From assembly GCA_037013495.1 (NCBI GenBank), contig CM072810.1:105552898-105616897 (forward strand): a DNA stretch of 64,000 nt. Direction: 5' to 3'. The stretch comes from Hippophae tibetana (lineage: Eukaryota; Streptophyta; Magnoliopsida; Rosales; Elaeagnaceae). Shown piece after piece: positions 49,001 through 60,463 of this stretch. The position numbers and the translations under genes were made by a program. The notes below the pieces were generated by a model. It made no database searches, was not told where the DNA came from, and saw only the letters and a program-made list of their open reading frames with translations. The number at the start of each line of letters is the position of its first letter. Positions within the stretch are counted from its first letter, which is position 1.

Positions 49001-52000
49001 TACGCCATGTCACCAAATTTCCCCAAATAAATGAGCAATATCCAGATGTGGATTTTCGGTTACTAGGAGATCTAGCCCAATCAGCATGAGTATAAATTTC
49101 CAATCTCCTATTAATTGTTTTCTTGAACATGGACCCCTTTCCAGGATCCTTCTTCAAGTATCTTAGAATACGATTTACTGATTTACTGCCTCCAAGTGAT
49201 CTACTGATAAGTTACCAAGAAACTGACTAACAACACTGACTGAAAAACTTATATTTAGACATGTATGGGTCAAATAAATTAACTGACCTACCAAACGTTG
49301 ATATTCCCCTTGTCAGTTTCCAATTCATCAGTTCGAGGCATTAGTTTGGTGTTAGAATCCATGGGTGTTTCAACAGGTTTACACTCACTCATGTCAGTCT
49401 CACGCAAGAGATCTAGAACATATTTGTGTTGAGAAACTGAGATTCCTTTGGTACTACGTGCCACCTCCATCCCTAAGAAATATTTCAAATATCCCAAGGC
49501 CTTAATCTCGAATTCCTTGGATAATAGCATCTTAAATCTCTTCATTTCTCCTGTAAGAACTATATCATCAACATATAGAATCAAAGCTGTGATTCTCCCA
49601 TTTGTGAAGTGTTTGACAAATAGAGTATGGTCTGTATATGTCTGAAAGTATCCATCCTGTTTGAGAACCTTAGTGAATTTGTCGAACCATGCTCTAGGTG
49701 ACTGTTTAAGTCCATATAATGTTTTTTTCAACTTGCATATCTTCCCTTGTGTATCTTTAGTCTCAAAGCCAGGAGGCACATCCATGTAAACTTCTTCGAT
49801 CAAATCTCCATTTAAGAATGCGTTCTTAACATCGAGTTGAAGTAGTGTCCAATCCTCATTAACTGCAATAGACAGCAAGACACGAACTGTGTTAAGTTTT
49901 GCTACTGGAACAAAAGTCTCTTGATAATCGATTCCATATGATTGGGTGAACCCTTTAGCCACTAGTCGAGTTTTATATCTTTCGATATTTCCATCTGTCT
50001 TCTATTTAACAGAGAATATTCATTTACAGCCTACTGTCTTCTTTCCAAGTGGTAGCTCTATTAACATCCATGTACCATTCTTTTCAAGTGCAGTATATTC
50101 TTCTAAGGTTGTCTTGTGCCATTCAGGAACTTTTAGAGCCTCATTGACAGAATTAGGAATCTTGATGTTGTTTAGGGATGTCACAAATGCCTGAAATTTT
50201 GGGGATAGATTTGAGTAAGAAATGTAACTTTGAAGAGGATGTTGAGTGCATGATCGAACGCATTTTCTTTGTGCAATAGGAAGATCTAACTCAGGGTCAG
50301 AACCTAGTTTTGGACTAGATTCTGCTTCATCTTATAATCTTTCAAATTCAATCTGGTTGAGGAAAGTTTCTTGGCTTTTCTGATTTCGTGTGGGTAAGTC
50401 GGGATTTTTCTTTCTTCCATAAACTTTTATGGCATCATTAGAAAGGAGAAGATGTCTAGGATAGACAATGGGAGATTGATCAGGTTTGGTTTTTGAAGGA
50501 GAATCTGGAATGAGTATCAGGTTGGAAGAGGACAAGGTAATGGAGGGTAAATGAGATGATAAATTCGATTCAATGAGTAATGCCAATCCCAATTCTGCAA
50601 TTCATTAGTGTGATTCTCCCCCTGAATTACAAAAATAGAATAGAATGAAGTTTCTTCGAAGAAAATAATGTCCATGGAATAGTAAAACTTACGAATAATG
50701 GGAGAGAAACATTTGTAGCCTTTTTGATTGGATGAGTAACCAACGAAGATGCATTTAATAGCACGGGCATCAAGTTTGCCACAATATTGTGAATGAATAT
50801 GGACAAAAACAGTGCAACCAAAAACCTTGAAAGGAATTGGTGATACAAGTTGTGAGGTAGAATATTGACTCTGAAGCACTTGTAAAGGTGAATGAAAATT
50901 GAGAACTCGAGAAGGCATTCGGTTGATCAAGTGTGTTGCAGTAAGAATGGTTTCACCCTAAAAATTTTTAGGAACATTGGTTTGAAAAAGTAAAGTTCGG
51001 GCAACCTCAAGTATATGACGGTTTTTGCGTTCGGTTACACCGTTTTGTTGTGGTGTGTCAACACAAGAGCTTTGTTGGACAATACCATGTGATTTGAGAT
51101 ATCCACTAAGATCGGAATTAAAGAAATCCCTAGCATTATCAATTTTTAGGATTTGAATATTGACATTGAAATGAGTTTGGATCATGGCATGAAAAAGTGA
51201 AAATATATGCTTGGCTTCAGATTTTTTATTCATAAGAAATGTCCAACATAAACGAATATGATCATCAACTAACTGTAAGAACCATTGAGCACCAATAATA
51301 CTAGAAACGCGACATGGTCCCCAAATGTTACCGTGAATGATAAAAAAATGGTGACTTGGTTTGTGCGTGCGTGGTGAAAAAGTGTTTCGAGTATGCTTTG
51401 TCAACTGACAAACTTCACAATGAAATAAATTGGGATTTTTATTGATAAATAAGGATGGAAACAAACGTTTCAAATACGAAAAATTTGGATGACCTAGATG
51501 AAAATGCCACATCATGATTTCACTTTCCTTATTAGTATGACTATGAGACTAAGATTATGACTCAATTGACATTGATGACTAACAGAATGGTTTGAAGGAG
51601 TGTTGATATCAAGAACATAAAGGCCAGCACGTAAATCAGCACCGCCAATCATTTTCTCTAAGCTCAGGTCCTGAATTTAGTTTCACAGTTAAGGTCATGA
51701 TTTAATCTACTAACTGATATGAGATTGCAGCAAAATCCAGGCACAAATAACACAGATTTGAGAGAGATTGTTTGAGAGGCAAATGGTTCATGTTCCAACC
51801 ACTGTGGTGCAAGTACCATTGGCGACACACACTGTTTGAAGTCTATTGTAAGGTGAGTAGGTTGTGAAAAGTGATTGATCACTTGTCATGTGATTGGAGG
51901 CACATGAGTCTACTATCTAAGATGAGGAGGGAAATTTTTCAGCATGCTTTGCTGAATTACTGGAAATATGTGTGGAGTTATTCCTACTGCTACTAAATGT

Positions 52001-55000
52001 GGTATTGATATTTACCTTTTGTATAAGTTGTTAGAGAAGTTCTAACTGTTCCTTAGTGAATGGGATAGGATTACCAGAAAATACACTTGAGTTTGAAGGC
52101 TGAGTTTGTACTGATGGTTGGAGAGATTGGAACTGAAAAGATGCAGGCTAAAATAGCTCTCCTTGAGGCCTGGTACTGTTAAAAGGAGAAGCATAAACAT
52201 TAATAGCTGCACTGTTAAATAGACCACCCAAAGGATTATGTTTAGGAGTAGGATCAAGAATGGATCCAAGACCAAAGTTGCCTAAATTTCCCATTTTGAA
52301 TTCAGTTCTGTGACTTGTCTCTGGAACCTCCCTGTCCATGTCATCTTCCAGTGTACTAAGAATATTTAAACTTTCAGTTTTTTTATAGCTCTCATGCCCA
52401 GAAGCTGAAACTTGAGTTGGAAAAGGAAAAGGTGCATTCCATGCCTGAGTACTTGACATCATACTAGGTGAACTTACAGAACTAGTTAAACAAGAGGCTA
52501 AAAGCAGCAACTTATGAGCCTAAAGCTTTGATACCATGAAGCTGTTTTTATTTTACAAAAAATTACTTCATTTATTTCTTAATATCAAATCCCTTTATAT
52601 ATACAATTGTTATGCCTAATATACTGCTGGAAGTCATTAGTATATAGCTATAAATCATCTTGAAAATCAAGAAACTAACATCCTAAAATTAGGGGATGGT
52701 TTCATCCTGAAAATCAAGAAACTGACATCCTGAAATCAGGGGCTGATTCCACCCTAGAAATCAAGAAACTGACCATACTCCTAGGTTGATTCCTACAATA
52801 TGTCCCAAATTTATAACTTCAAATTATGTAACCAATTTTTTATTCAGTACCTTGATTTCTTACAAATTATCCTTAGTCATGATTATATCATCAACATACT
52901 ATATTAAAATTGTTTTTTCCCATTTTCAGAGTGTCGAAAGAATATTGTATGATCTGATTATCCCTTGCTAGTATCCATGTTTCTTCATTACCTTTACAAA
53001 TCTATCAAACCACACTCTAATCGACTATTTGAGCCCATATAATGATTTTTTTTAGTTCACATAAGGTATTTTCTCCTTTGAAAAATCCTAATGGCATGGC
53101 TATGATGACTTCTTTAATTCTCCATTTAAGAATATATTTTTTATTTCTAATTAGTGTAGAGGTTATTCCAAATTTGTTGTTAGGGACAGAAGGACCCAAA
53201 CTGTATTCAATTTAGCCACATGTGCAAATATCTCAATGTAATCAATTTCATAAGTTTGTGTAAAACCTTTTACAACAAAACAGAATTTGTATTTTTCTAT
53301 GTTCCATCAACCTTATATTTTATTGTAAAAATCCATTTACACTCGACTTGAATCTTTCCTTTTAGTAGTTCCGTAACATCTCATGTTTCACTTTTTCAAA
53401 TGCTCTTATTTCCTCCATGACAACTTCTCTCCACTTTGGGATATCTAAGGTCTCATGAATATTTCTTGAAATCTTTATTCTATCAAGGTTAGTGGTAAAG
53501 ACACGAAAACCAAAAGACAATTTTATAAGAAACAAACCTCAATATAGGATGGAGAGTATAAATTCTTATTTGTTTTCTAAGAACAATAGGCAACTCAAAA
53601 GACTTAAAGGTTTTACAGTTAGACTCATGATGGATATTTGGATCTATTGACGATTCTGACTCATTTGGTGCTTCAAGTGTGAAATTCTTCTTGTCTCTTA
53701 ATTTACTTCCGTGAGTAAGTGATTATCTATTTGTTATGTTGTTTTTCTGTTTCTCTTCATGAGTTCAATTTTCTATCTATAGATGGCATAGTAGCATGAG
53801 ATGGTATGGTATGCTTGGTCTCGGTTTCTCTAGTTGGATTATACAATACATTATTTTGATTAGAAGCAATGTTTTAAGTATTGACCAAAAGGGCTATCCT
53901 CTCTTATATTCTCTCCTTGAGGAGGGACCTTTTGGTAATAGAAGGTATTTCCAAAAAAGGTATCATCAAAGTTAACAAGTGTCATGTGTAGAGAAATCAT
54001 AGGATTTGTATCATTTTTGAGTAGGAGAATATCCAATGAAAACACATTTAAAAGCTCAAGGATGAAGTTTGGACCGGCCTTTAGAAGTGTACAACCAAAC
54101 ACATTAAAAGAAATTAAACTAGAGATAAGATGTACAAAATAAAGGCTATAACTTTTGAAGTGGGGTTTCGAAAAGAAAACTCAACTAAGCATACGATTGA
54201 TGAGATATGCTGCTATTAAAATAGCATCTCCCATAAGCCCATGGGTTAAATTTGTTGAAGACGTACTACCCATATATGGCCCATTCTGTATTTTGTGTCA
54301 ATAAGTTGGGTCAACAATATTTAAAGCTCCCTTTGACCCATCAAACCCAAGAAAAGAATTGATTGGGACAACATTATAAAAAACCTTTTTGGCCCATCAA
54401 GCCCACCTACCATATAACTCCTGAGCCATCCATTTGCATTAGTCTTTAGGGTTGAAATTTAGCAAGATAGAGAGGAAGGGTCGTGGCTACATAGAACACC
54501 TTCAAGCATGACTCACCATCGATTTTCTTCTTGCTTGTCGATGCTTGACATTAACAAAGGCTTCATGGACGGAGGGCTTTGGTCGTCGACCAAGTATTCT
54601 CCCACAAATATCATCAAGCTCGTGGCTAAGTCCAACCAAAAACTCAAAAACTCCTTTATTTTCAACCTTTTTCTAATACGGGTGTTATCACCAACACAAA
54701 CTCACTCCTCTTCTGAACTAAGATCAAGTTCTTGCCAGAGCAAACATACATCCATGTAGCATTCGATAACTCCTCTTTCTCCTTTTTTCATTTTCCATAA
54801 TCGAGTTTTTAAATCAAAAATTTGTGAGAAATATTCACCATCTAAGTAAGTTTCTTTTACAACTTTACACACATTCTTTGTTGTCAATAGGAAAAGGTAC
54901 GTTTTTCCAGTTATTGGTAGCATAGAATTGATGAGCCACGCAATCACCATTGAGTTCTCAGAACTCCACCACTGCATTGTGCCATCGTTAGTTAAAACGA

Positions 55001-56114
55001 GTTTTATTGTTTTCCTCATCAGGTATCCCAATTTACCTTTCCCATTTATAATGAGTTTTACAGATTGTGTCCATTCTCTACTCTTTCTGGAAAGAAGAGT
55101 TATCCAATCAACTAGAATTCTGTTTTTGTTTGAGTGATTTCAGCTATTTTTTTATTCTATTAAATCAATTATAGCTAGGTCTTAACGATAATCTTGTTCT
55201 GATACCATGAAAATTGAAATGAAAGTTATAACAGGTTCTTTGTATTTTCTTAATATGATTTGTACATGATTGACTACTAATTTATTGTACAATTTGAATG
55301 AATGAAAAAAGAAATTAAATATTCTAATTTATGATCATAATATCTCCTAATTAAATTCCTAATATTACCATAACTTAAAAGATTTCCTAGTCATATTTCC
55401 ATAACTGGACCCTCTGAAAATCAAGGGTTCAATATGGAAATATCAATGACCATGCACCAAGGGTCAGCCATGATTTTTTTCTTATTTGTGAGGGTAAAAT
55501 GCCCCATGAAGCAGTTTTTTCTAATAAAAAAATCTTCACATGCCTTAACTGAAGAAGCAGCTCCCATATTGATAGAGACAGACACGCAATGTGCCATCAC
55601 ATCTACATAATTCTGCTTTATCAGAATTCAGGAGAACATTTCCTTGATCATTTAGACTTGAAAGGTAGCTCTATAAGAACTCCATATCCAATCAATTGTG
55701 GCTATTGTTATGACATCAGTAAAAACTGATCTGGTAATAGGACTATAATTTTATTTATTTGTTTTTCCTTTATTGGATCAACTTAAGAGAAACTAAGGGA
55801 ATGCACTCAAGTACATGGTCATCTATGGCCAAGGCATTGAGAGGCTTAATTAATAGTACCTTTCTACTTTTAGAAACACTTAAACATTAAATTGGTTGGT
55901 AAAATTTATAATTACTCTGGAAATAGTCTTTTAGGCTCTGGAAATAACAATTCCCTAAACAAAACAAAACAAAATTAAATACAAAAATATCACCAAGCTA
56001 AATTGAACTAGTTGCATATGCTTCAAAGATTCCTAAAAAGTCCCTAAAAATTATCTAACCTTTCCATCTTGGTAAATAAATGCGGATGCTTCAATATAGG
56101 CTACAGCTTGATAC
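46068..56114 (-). CDS. Unrecognised C-tail membrane-anchored protein gene (six 3' exons)
   Basis: Exons in transcript order: 56060-56114 (YQAVAYIEASAFIYQDGK), 55550-55612 (NYVDVMAHCVSVSINMGAAS), 47116-47241 (starts ILIEVDHLQDIPNPYIQIKG), 46918-47031 (starts SYLQIVLERLPALERSSAGI), 46264-46380 (GNNSASESSPSRDVSPIDGI, then a charged helix ending RRLERWHTINT), 46068-46133 (ILWTFFMSALVGYSLYQRKR, one Arg, stop). All junctions use GT-AG and all are phase 0. The C-terminus is a single hydrophobic helix followed by a basic tail, the layout of a tail-anchored protein, which would place the body in the cytosol. Leucine-rich amphipathic helices in the two middle exons could form coiled coil. Exons may be missing between 47241 and 55550, and the 5' end was not found. 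I do not recognise the family. The intact frames and splice sites argue for a living gene. Confidence 0.75.
48308..48616 (-). repeat. TE4 3' LTR with extra 47-bp unit
   Basis: A 47-bp unit (core GAAATCAGGAAACTGACCTC) occurs in three full copies plus one partial at about 48429-48593. The two central copies are identical. The other LTR has two full plus one partial copy, which accounts for the 48-bp length difference. Confidence 0.92.
48624..52510 (-). pseudogene. TE4 pol, interrupted
   Basis: In transcript order: an N-terminal segment (52510-52148) rich in Ser/Pro/Asn without a recognised domain; a protease-like region near 51900; GAG-pre-integrase and integrase (51515-50958) with FHLGHPNFSYLKRLFPSLF, HGNIWGP and QQNGVTERKNRHILEVART (the HSD-type aspartate is changed to N and RSDN to KIDN-A); a linker near 50930-50330; RT (49962-49288) with LDVKNAFLNGDLIEEVYM and LYVDDIVLTG; and RNase H (49157-48807) with ARSSAEAEFRALALG and ICDNQLAIAIAKN. 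The coding end is TGA at 48624. Frames break at 50940, near 50020, near 49290, near 49180 and near 48810. Confidence 0.9.
52537..52797 (-). repeat. TE4 5' LTR
   Basis: This is the partner of 48308-48616, bounded by TGTAGGAATC and AGCTTCA in element orientation, with one 47-bp unit fewer. It has accumulated about as many point changes as the other copy. Confidence 0.92.
54250..54690. other. Unexplained segment inside TE5
   Basis: Between the gag remnant and the late integrase remnant of TE5, where protease and integrase core are expected, lies about 440 bp with no copia similarity. A plus-strand ORF (54508-54759, 83 residues) runs through it but has no recognised motif. It may be a captured or inserted sequence, or merely unrecognisable decay. 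Confidence 0.45.
55208..55431 (-). repeat. TE5 5' LTR
   Basis: A 224-bp LTR, in element orientation TGAACCCTTG...TTTTCA, followed by TGGTATCAGAAC. On the + strand its right end is flanked by ATATG, matching the left flank of TE5. Its partner at 47714 is truncated after about 90 bp. Confidence 0.85.
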
Positions 56115-57156
56115 CTAAAATCACAGAAAGATATCATTAAGTAATGCCTAAACCACTAAAACAAAAAATTTATATAAATACAGTATGGATGACAAAATGG
56201 AGCATAAATGAAACAGTGCAACGAAAACACTCATATCTATAATGATATACAAATTTTGTCAAGCCAAAATATAACCTTATAGTGCTCAGAGTAAAGACAG
56301 TATCCTAGCATGTAAACTAAATGAATTTGTAACAAATAAACCAATGTATGAAAGTGTATTTTTTTCATTAATCCTAATTGGGTATTTATGCACAAATACA
56401 TGACAATAAATGCTAAATATTTAAAAAATAATACGCATAATATATACATAATTTAAGTGTCTCTTAAATTGACGCATAGATATCTTGAATAGTGAAATGT
56501 GAAAATACTTCCTGCAACATCATAAGTCATAATGTCAACTAATTGATCATTATTCTTAACGTGGAATTCTAATGACACCAACATCTATATTGTTTTTTAT
56601 ATAGTTTCTGTCAAGTTCAATGTGCTTAGTTTATTTGTGTTGCATTAGAATATTAGTAATTTTAATTACTGTAGTATAATCGTAGACTTTTTAGGACCAA
56701 AACCAAACTCACTTAACAAAATCTTTAACCAGAAAACTCTATAATACCTTGGTGAAGGGAGCGATGCTCAGCTTCTACACTAAACAATCATACCACATTA
56801 TGTTTCTTACTCCAACTTACAAATTTCCTCCAACGAATATAAGGTATCATGATGTAGATTTCCTTTCCATCTTGAAACTTGCAAAATTAGAATCGGTGTA
56901 ACCTACGATGTCTAGGTGTCCATGTTTTATGAACAAAACTCTTTTGCTTAGAGAGGATTTCAAATAAGCCAAGATCTGATTCACAACATCCATTTATCGT
57001 TCACGTGGATTATGCATAAACCGACTTACCACACTAATAGAATAAGATAAATCAGGTCGAGTGTAAGTCAGCTAAATCAATTTTCTTACCAATCTCTTAT
57101 ATCTCTCCTTGTTACTTGGAATTTGATCATGATACACAACCAAACCATGATTCACC

Positions 57157-57348
57157 TCAATAGATGCATGTAGGGATGCAAGACAGATTACCAGTTTCAA
57201 CCAATAAATCTAAAATATACTTCCATTGAGATAGGGAGAGTCCTTGATTAGACCTTATCCTGGGTAATTGTTTCAGCCTATATAAGCTTTGTTTATGCCT
57301 GCACACCTTTCTTCTTTCAGTTGGGAACCCTAGAGGGTCCATATACAC
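57157..57348 (-). pseudogene. TE6 RT fragment lacking the YVDD region
   Basis: The frame reads SLYRLKQLPRI and then, without a break, RSNQGLSLSQWKYILDLLVE. In complete copia RT (compare TE1, TE4) these two motifs are separated by about 90 residues that include YVDD. An internal deletion has therefore removed the polymerase active site from this copy. Confidence 0.8.
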
Positions 57349-60175
57349 CTCTTATGTCAATTCACCATGGAGAAATGCGTGCTTGACATTGAATTGAAAT
57401 AATGACCAATCTAAATTCACTATAATAGAAAGTAAAACTCAAACAGTATTCATCTTGGCTACCAAAGCAAATATCTTTTGATAGTCAATAGCATAAGTTT
57501 GAGCATATCTCTTAACCACTAGTCTGCTTTATTCCTCTCCCATGTCCCATCTGAATGAAACTTGATAGTAAATACTCACTTACAACGCACAGTCTTCTTC
57601 TTCTTAAGTAACTCGATCAACTCCCAAGTACAGGTCTTTTGGAAGGGCATTCATTTCTTCTACCATGGCAACTCTCCACTTGGAATCTTCAAGGGCTTTC
57701 TGAAAATGACTAGGAATAGACACAGAAGAAATTTGATGGGCAAAAGCTAAGTGAATTTTAGAAAAACGGTGATGAGAAACAAGATCAAAAATGGGATAAA
57801 CATTATTAAGTGAAAGCTTAACTTATTAGGTTGTTTACAATCTCGAAGAGGATACCTCATACCTTGATCATTAACTTATGCATCAATTGCATGCCAAAAG
57901 TAAAAGCAGAGATAGTAGAGGTACAAGAGAGGCTTGTAGCTCATAATCAATCTAAGAAAAATCATTTGAAGGTATGATAGTATCATCAAAATGAGCATTT
58001 GAGTCGTTATTACAAAAAGGGGACGTAGCATTAATATACTTATTCCTTCTATCAAAGTGTCGATAAAACATATGAGGTGACCTAACTGGTCTTTCATTTT
58101 TAGGTTCAGGTTCTTCCAAGGGATAAGACAACTCAAGGAGATCAACATTTCCTAAAGGAGAATTATCCTCTCCCTCACCAAAAATCTACCCCTTCTTCTC
58201 TTCTAACCATTGTTTTTCCTCTTTCTTATTACTAATCTTCCCCTAAAAATGAGTTAGAGAAACCTCTTCGAAAAAAATAAGACACGTGCTCACAAAACTG
58301 AACATCCATAGATACATAGTACTTAGTTGTAGGTGAATGAAAACATTTATACTCATATACTAGAGTAACCAAGAAAGAAACACTTAAAACACTTAGATCA
58401 AATTTGTCTCTATAAAGTGCATGCACATGAACATAACACACACAATCAAAGACTTTAGACATAGATTAAGTGCAGAAGGTATAGAGTGAAAGAGAGAGAA
58501 TTTTCTCAATGAAATTTGATGGTCAAGGATATGGGTAAGCATTCAACTAATAAGAAAAGCAACAATCATAACAGTCTCATCTCAGAAACATTTAGAAACT
58601 CGCATAGTGAAGCATAGGGCACGTGGCACCTCAAGAAGGTGATTGTTCTTACGCTCCAATACGCCGTTCTTTTGTGGTGTATAAGCTCACATTGTTTGGA
58701 AGAGAATGCTATGATTTTTAAAAAAAAATTGATAAGAGAGTGATTGACAAGCTCATGATAATTATCAGAATAACCTGAACTTGCGCATGAAATTGTAACA
58801 TAAACAACATCGCTCTTAGACTTCAACAAATAAATCCATGTGACTCTAGTGCAATCATCAATAAAAGAAATAAAATATTTATGACCAAAAGCAATAGTAG
58901 AGAAATGACCCGCGCAACAATATAAACTTAAGCAAAAGAAACAAAACTTTTATTATTACTAATTTTTTTTAAAAACACAATAGTTTTTAGCAAAATGCAT
59001 TGTTCACATATCAAGCTAGAAATAGAAATATTAGAAAACAATTTACGAAACAAATGCACCAAATTAGAAAATGAAGGATGTTCTAAACGACAATGTCATA
59101 ACATAATCTGTGTTTTCTCAATCTATCTCCCTAAAAACCACAACTACTTTCCCAAGTAATAAAGACCTCATATCTCCCTACTAGTGTCAATCGTCATCTT
59201 TGTTTGATTGTCTTGAAACACACAATAAGTAAAGCATAATATTATAGAACAATTAAGATTTTTGGTAATCTGACTAATTGACAAGAGGTTATTTTTAAGA
59301 GTTGATGCAACTACATAAGACAAAAAAAGTAGGTGAAAGTGAGACATTGTCAACGCCTAATATTGGCATTAGTGTCCCATTGACAACCTGTACAAACTTA
59401 ATAGGATAAGATGTTGGAGAACCAAGAATGGAAGGATTACTAGTCATATGGTTAATAGCCCTTAAATTACTAAGATAAGTGCCAGAAGCGAAGGAAATAA
59501 ATACTAACCTAAAATTACCTCCTTGAGTAATTACTTGAGAAGCTTGAGAAGCAGAAGATGAAGAATTAGTGACAATAGCAAGTGGAGGAGATTTATTTTC
59601 CTTTCAACTTGCTTAAGTTTGTACCACTATGGAGAACTATGCTACTTCCAACAAAAATCAATAACATGCTTATTATTATTGCAATAGATGCAAAATCAAG
59701 AACTAGAATCAGTAAAAAAAATATCTGAATGTAGCCTACTCCTTTGAACAAGAACAGCAAATAACTCAGGATGGTCCTCAACGCCCATAATGGCATGTCT
59801 TTGCACTTTACGACGGACTTGAGAATAGATTTCATCCAAACTTGGCAAAAGGGAAGTAGCAACACCAAACTATTAACCTGATCCAAACTAGTAAGGAACA
59901 TTATATACTCTATCTTTAGCAGTACGCTTCCACAATATCTCAATGTTAGTAGCACATATCATAACATTAGGTTTGTACGGATCTAACTTCATGAGAATAG
60001 AGTTCAATCTGTTATCATACTCAGAAAGAGATAGACCACCTTAATGAAGTTGAAGGACTTCTTCATCAACTCATACACTTATGAAAAGTCAAAAACATCG
60101 AGGCACTCCCTCTCACTGCATCCTAAACTTCTTTTGTTATAAAACACTAGACAAAATGAGACACCAACTTATTAT

Positions 60176-60463
60176 TCATGGAGTTGATGAGCCAACTAGG
60201 ACATCATCGATTTCCCATTCATCATATGTAGGATCTTCTTTTGGAGCATATTTTCTTCCAATAATATAACCTTTCTTTTTTCTACCAGTAATATATATCT
60301 CCAAATTTTTGGACCAAACAAGACAATTTATACCATCCAATTTAATATAAGTAGGAGAGGACCCATAATGTAAGGTAGTGGTTGAAATGATTTTTCCATT
60401 CAAGTGTGAGTCAGAGTCAGTTCCAGAGGAAGAATTTGAATCCCTATTAATAGACATTACCAA
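60176..60463 (-). pseudogene. TE6 gag fragment
   Basis: A 95-residue open piece from an ATG carries the N-terminal copia gag segment (KLDGINCLVWSKNLEIYITG, YIIGRKYAPKEDPTYDEWE). It stops after VLVGSSTP. It is clearly homologous to the TE7 gag on the other strand (about 61800-62000), which has GREKKNYIIGKKITPKEDDP. Confidence 0.85.

Larger units (their letters stand above)
48308..52797 (-). mobile_element. TE4: Ty1/copia element nested in TE5, gag-less
   Basis: The LTRs are 48308-48616 (309 bp) and 52537-52797 (261 bp), both TG...CA, with a perfect target duplication ATATG (48303-48307 and 52798-52802). On the minus strand the right LTR ends AGCTTCA and is followed at once by TGGTATCAAAGC, the primer-binding site. 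A purine-rich TTGAGAGAGAG precedes the left LTR. The internal region is only 3.9 kb: pol is present from protease to RNase H, but the usual gag domain is missing, since pol-type sequence starts within about 30 bp of the primer-binding site. It depends on other elements for particles. Confidence 0.93.
47714..55431 (-). mobile_element. TE5: old Ty1/copia element, split by TE4
   Basis: The right (5') LTR is 55208-55431, ending TTTTCA in element orientation directly before TGGTATCAGAAC. About 90 bp of the left LTR survive from 47714 (both start TGAAAATTGAAATGAAAGTT on the + strand). A target duplication ATATG lies on both sides (47709-47713, 55432-55436). Gag is recognisable at 55031-54702 (SENSMVIAWLINSM and SQIFDLKTRLWKMKKGE), RT pieces at about 53400-52800, and RNase H pieces left of TE4 at about 47880-48300. 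The integrase is reduced to its last part near 54250-53860. Heavy decay and deletion show it is much older than TE4. Confidence 0.85.
47242..55549 (-). other. Large intron of the membrane-anchored protein gene
   Basis: This region, between two supported exons, contains 470 bp of plain sequence and then the TE5/TE4 nest (47714-55431). The distance from TE5's end to exon 55550-55612 is only about 115 bp, so the insertion lies close to a splice site. If no exon is hidden here, the intron is 8.3 kb, of which 7.7 kb is retroelement. Confidence 0.65.

Noticed and set aside
54508-54759. 83-codon plus-strand ORF in TE5 as a gene
   Set aside because: No domain is recognised and its end overlaps the antisense of TE5 gag.
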